64,000 nucleotides of DNA from Rhinopomastus cyanomelas (taxonomy: Eukaryota; Chordata; Aves; Bucerotiformes; Rhinopomastidae), in contig VXBP01010356.1 of assembly GCA_013400115.1 (NCBI GenBank), positions 62,669 to 126,668 on the forward strand, written 5' to 3'. Under the pieces are notes generated by a model, which ran no database searches, was not told the DNA's origin, and worked only from the letters and a program-made list of their open reading frames with translations. A program made the position numbers and the translations under genes. Numbering within the stretch: the first letter of the stretch is position 1; every line of letters starts with the position of its first letter. This document shows, piece after piece, positions 62,501 through 64,000 of this stretch.

Positions 62501-63799
62501 TGTGACTGGCAGAGTATGTGTATTTATAGCTTCTCTATTGCTGCTGTAATCTACATTCATTTCTGTGTGACTCCAGAGCTGTACAAGCAAGACTGCATCT
62601 CTTAAAAGCATTTGAATGATTACTTGTTCATGTCAGTGTGTGTAGTCAAGCAAAGGAAAAGTCTTCTCCTTTCCTCCACTAATGTACTCTGAAAAGAAAT
62701 ACTGCTTCAAATTATCACCTACTTGTTTGATCTACATCGTGCATATTAATTCTGTAGAAAATCTGTGATCTTTTATGGCCTTGAATGAACTGTCTTTTTT
62801 TTTAAAATCCATTTTTCCTAGCTGTCTCCTTAGGAATGGCAAATGCATTCCTGAGTCGTGTGTAGGAGAAGATGTTGTCAAGTATTGTAAGCAGTTCAAT
62901 TAGAATATGCTTTTTTTAGAAGGTTGCTTAAATGAGACTTAACAGTGGGGAAAATTGGTGCTAACTCTGCTTTTTAGAAGTGGTGCACCTGGGTTCTGAT
63001 ACATTATGCTCATGTGAAGAGGACAGGACTGGGTCTTTTTGGAGTACTCATTTAGCTGTCGGCAAGTGATTAAGTGGTACTTGAATAGGTTCTGCAAAAT
63101 GTAGAGAACTCTGATCTCTGGCTTCTTAAGCTAGAAACTGCAGAGTAACAATAAAAGAAAGAAATACGTGGAATGTAGTTAATATTTTGCTTTTGTACTT
63201 TTCCCCACTCTATTTTAGACTGAAAACAAACTGCATTTCATCTAAAGGGTTCTACTGCAGTATCTTTTTAGAAACACTTTTCTAGTTTTCTTTAGAATGA
63301 AAATGTGCTGACAGTCACAGGAAAAAATTCGATTCCCCACTGCATTTTCCCAGGGGATTATTTTTATTACTAATGTACATGAATTACTGTAGGATGCAGT
63401 AGCTAGATCACACATTAATACAACCCTTCAGTGTAACATTTCAGCCCTAAGATTAAATCTACCCAAGCATCTAAAAGCAAGTGAGAGGGAAGTAGGAAAT
63501 AAAAGCAGAAAAAAAAGGGAAAGAGGAGATCTATCTTGGGAGGATGATTTATATAGTTTTCTGTAATTATGCAGTGATCCCTGAGCATTGAAATACAGAC
63601 CCTGGATACTAAGGAAATACAAAAATAAAATGGGGTCCTCCTTCTACTGAAGCATGCCAGTGTGCTGTTCAGCATCTGGTTTTCTGTAGACAACATGCTA
63701 CACAAGATAGCTGTGCACAGACTGGGGCAGGCAGACCTGGAGAACTCCTGTTGAAGACCTCGTGTGTTTAGAGACAAGGCTGTCTAAATGGGGAATGGT
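59501..63799. other. Unique sequence, mostly AT-rich, no gene seen
   Basis: Open frames reach 120 codons (63415-63777 minus) and are unrecognised. A C7-A9 tract lies at 60844-60859. A diverged CR1-like patch at 61637-61690 is listed separately. Confidence 0.5.
61637..61690 (+). mobile_element. Possible diverged CR1 3' tail
   Basis: GTTGGACTAGAGACAGACAG followed by GGCTCTTCCAGCCTGACTAC has the order of a CR1 end (GTTGGACTAGATGA, then CCTTCCAGCCT). It lacks a clean octamer tail and has no flanking ORF2 sequence. A chance resemblance is possible. Confidence 0.4.
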
Positions 63800-64000
63800 G
63801 AATCAACTGGGTTGGAAAGGACCTCCAAAAGTCATGTAGTCCAACTGCCCTGCAGTGAACAGGGACATCCTCCACTAGATCAGGTTGCCTAGAGCCTTGT
63901 CCAGCTTCACCTTGAATATCTCCAGTGATGGTGCCTCAACTACCTCCCTGGACAACCTGTTCCAGTGTTCAACCACCCTCCTGCTACAGTTCTAACATCC
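63800..64000 (-). mobile_element. CR1 3' end, minus strand, cut by the window edge
   Basis: Reverse-complement CR1 beginning GAATCAACTGGGTTGGAAAG and GACCTCC, then GTCCAACTGCCCTGCAGTGA, ACTAGATCAGGTTGCCTAGA, GGTGCCTCAACTACCTCCC and CCTGTTCCAGTGTTC. It continues past the window end, so its true length is unknown. The tail wording (TAGATCAGGTTGC) is of the classic chicken CR1 type and differs from the other copies here. Confidence 0.93.

Noticed and set aside
1..64000. tRNA, rRNA, CRISPR arrays, LTR retroviruses, operons or bacterial signals
   Set aside because: None was seen. The window is vertebrate non-coding DNA dominated by CR1, and no LTR pair, cloverleaf or regular spacer array was found by reading.

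Overview
This window looks like a piece of a bird genome and contains no host gene that I can support. The main evidence is 18 copies or fragments of the CR1 (Chicken Repeat 1) non-LTR retrotransposon. They have CR1-type 3' ends with the short octamer-like tail (variants of ATTCTGTG or ATTCTATG), no poly-A tail, and severe 5' truncation. I saw no mammalian-type SINEs or L1 elements. The base composition is AT-leaning and CpG-poor, as expected for intergenic or intronic vertebrate DNA. CR1 covers roughly 8.1 kb, about 13% by my hand count, which is on the rich side for a bird. A CR1-rich lineage such as woodpeckers or hornbills is possible, but this is only inference, and crocodilians and turtles also carry CR1.

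Layout. Positions 1-2.7 kb hold one 0.8 kb CR1 copy and a short tail. From 2.7 to 11.8 kb is unique sequence with one sequencing ambiguity (a G run followed by N at 10606). From 11.8 to 17.4 kb are four short CR1 3' ends. At 18.2-19.96 kb lies the longest copy, on the minus strand, with a recognisable but broken reverse transcriptase. From 24.8 to 26.6 kb are two more fragments. From 26.6 to 46.3 kb there is a 19.6 kb stretch with no recognisable CR1, containing a (CTAA)n microsatellite. From 46.3 to 53.1 kb are three plus-strand copies. From 56.4 to 59.5 kb is a cluster of five plus-strand pieces, one carrying the second reverse-transcriptase fragment. The window ends inside a minus-strand CR1 at 63.8 kb.

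Every CR1 copy is truncated and disabled. None has the 5' UTR, ORF1 or the endonuclease domain, and the reverse-transcriptase reading frames carry stops, frameshifts and altered key residues. Most other long open frames are antisense shadows of CR1 or isolated frames with no family I recognise. I found no tRNA, rRNA, CRISPR array, LTR retrovirus or intact coding gene, and no convincing undescribed system. The more interesting leftovers are the clustered and strand-biased CR1 copies, a group of two copies sharing an unusual tail, a few AT-rich blocks that look like conserved non-coding elements, two small CpG clusters, and two unassigned open frames worth a homology search.
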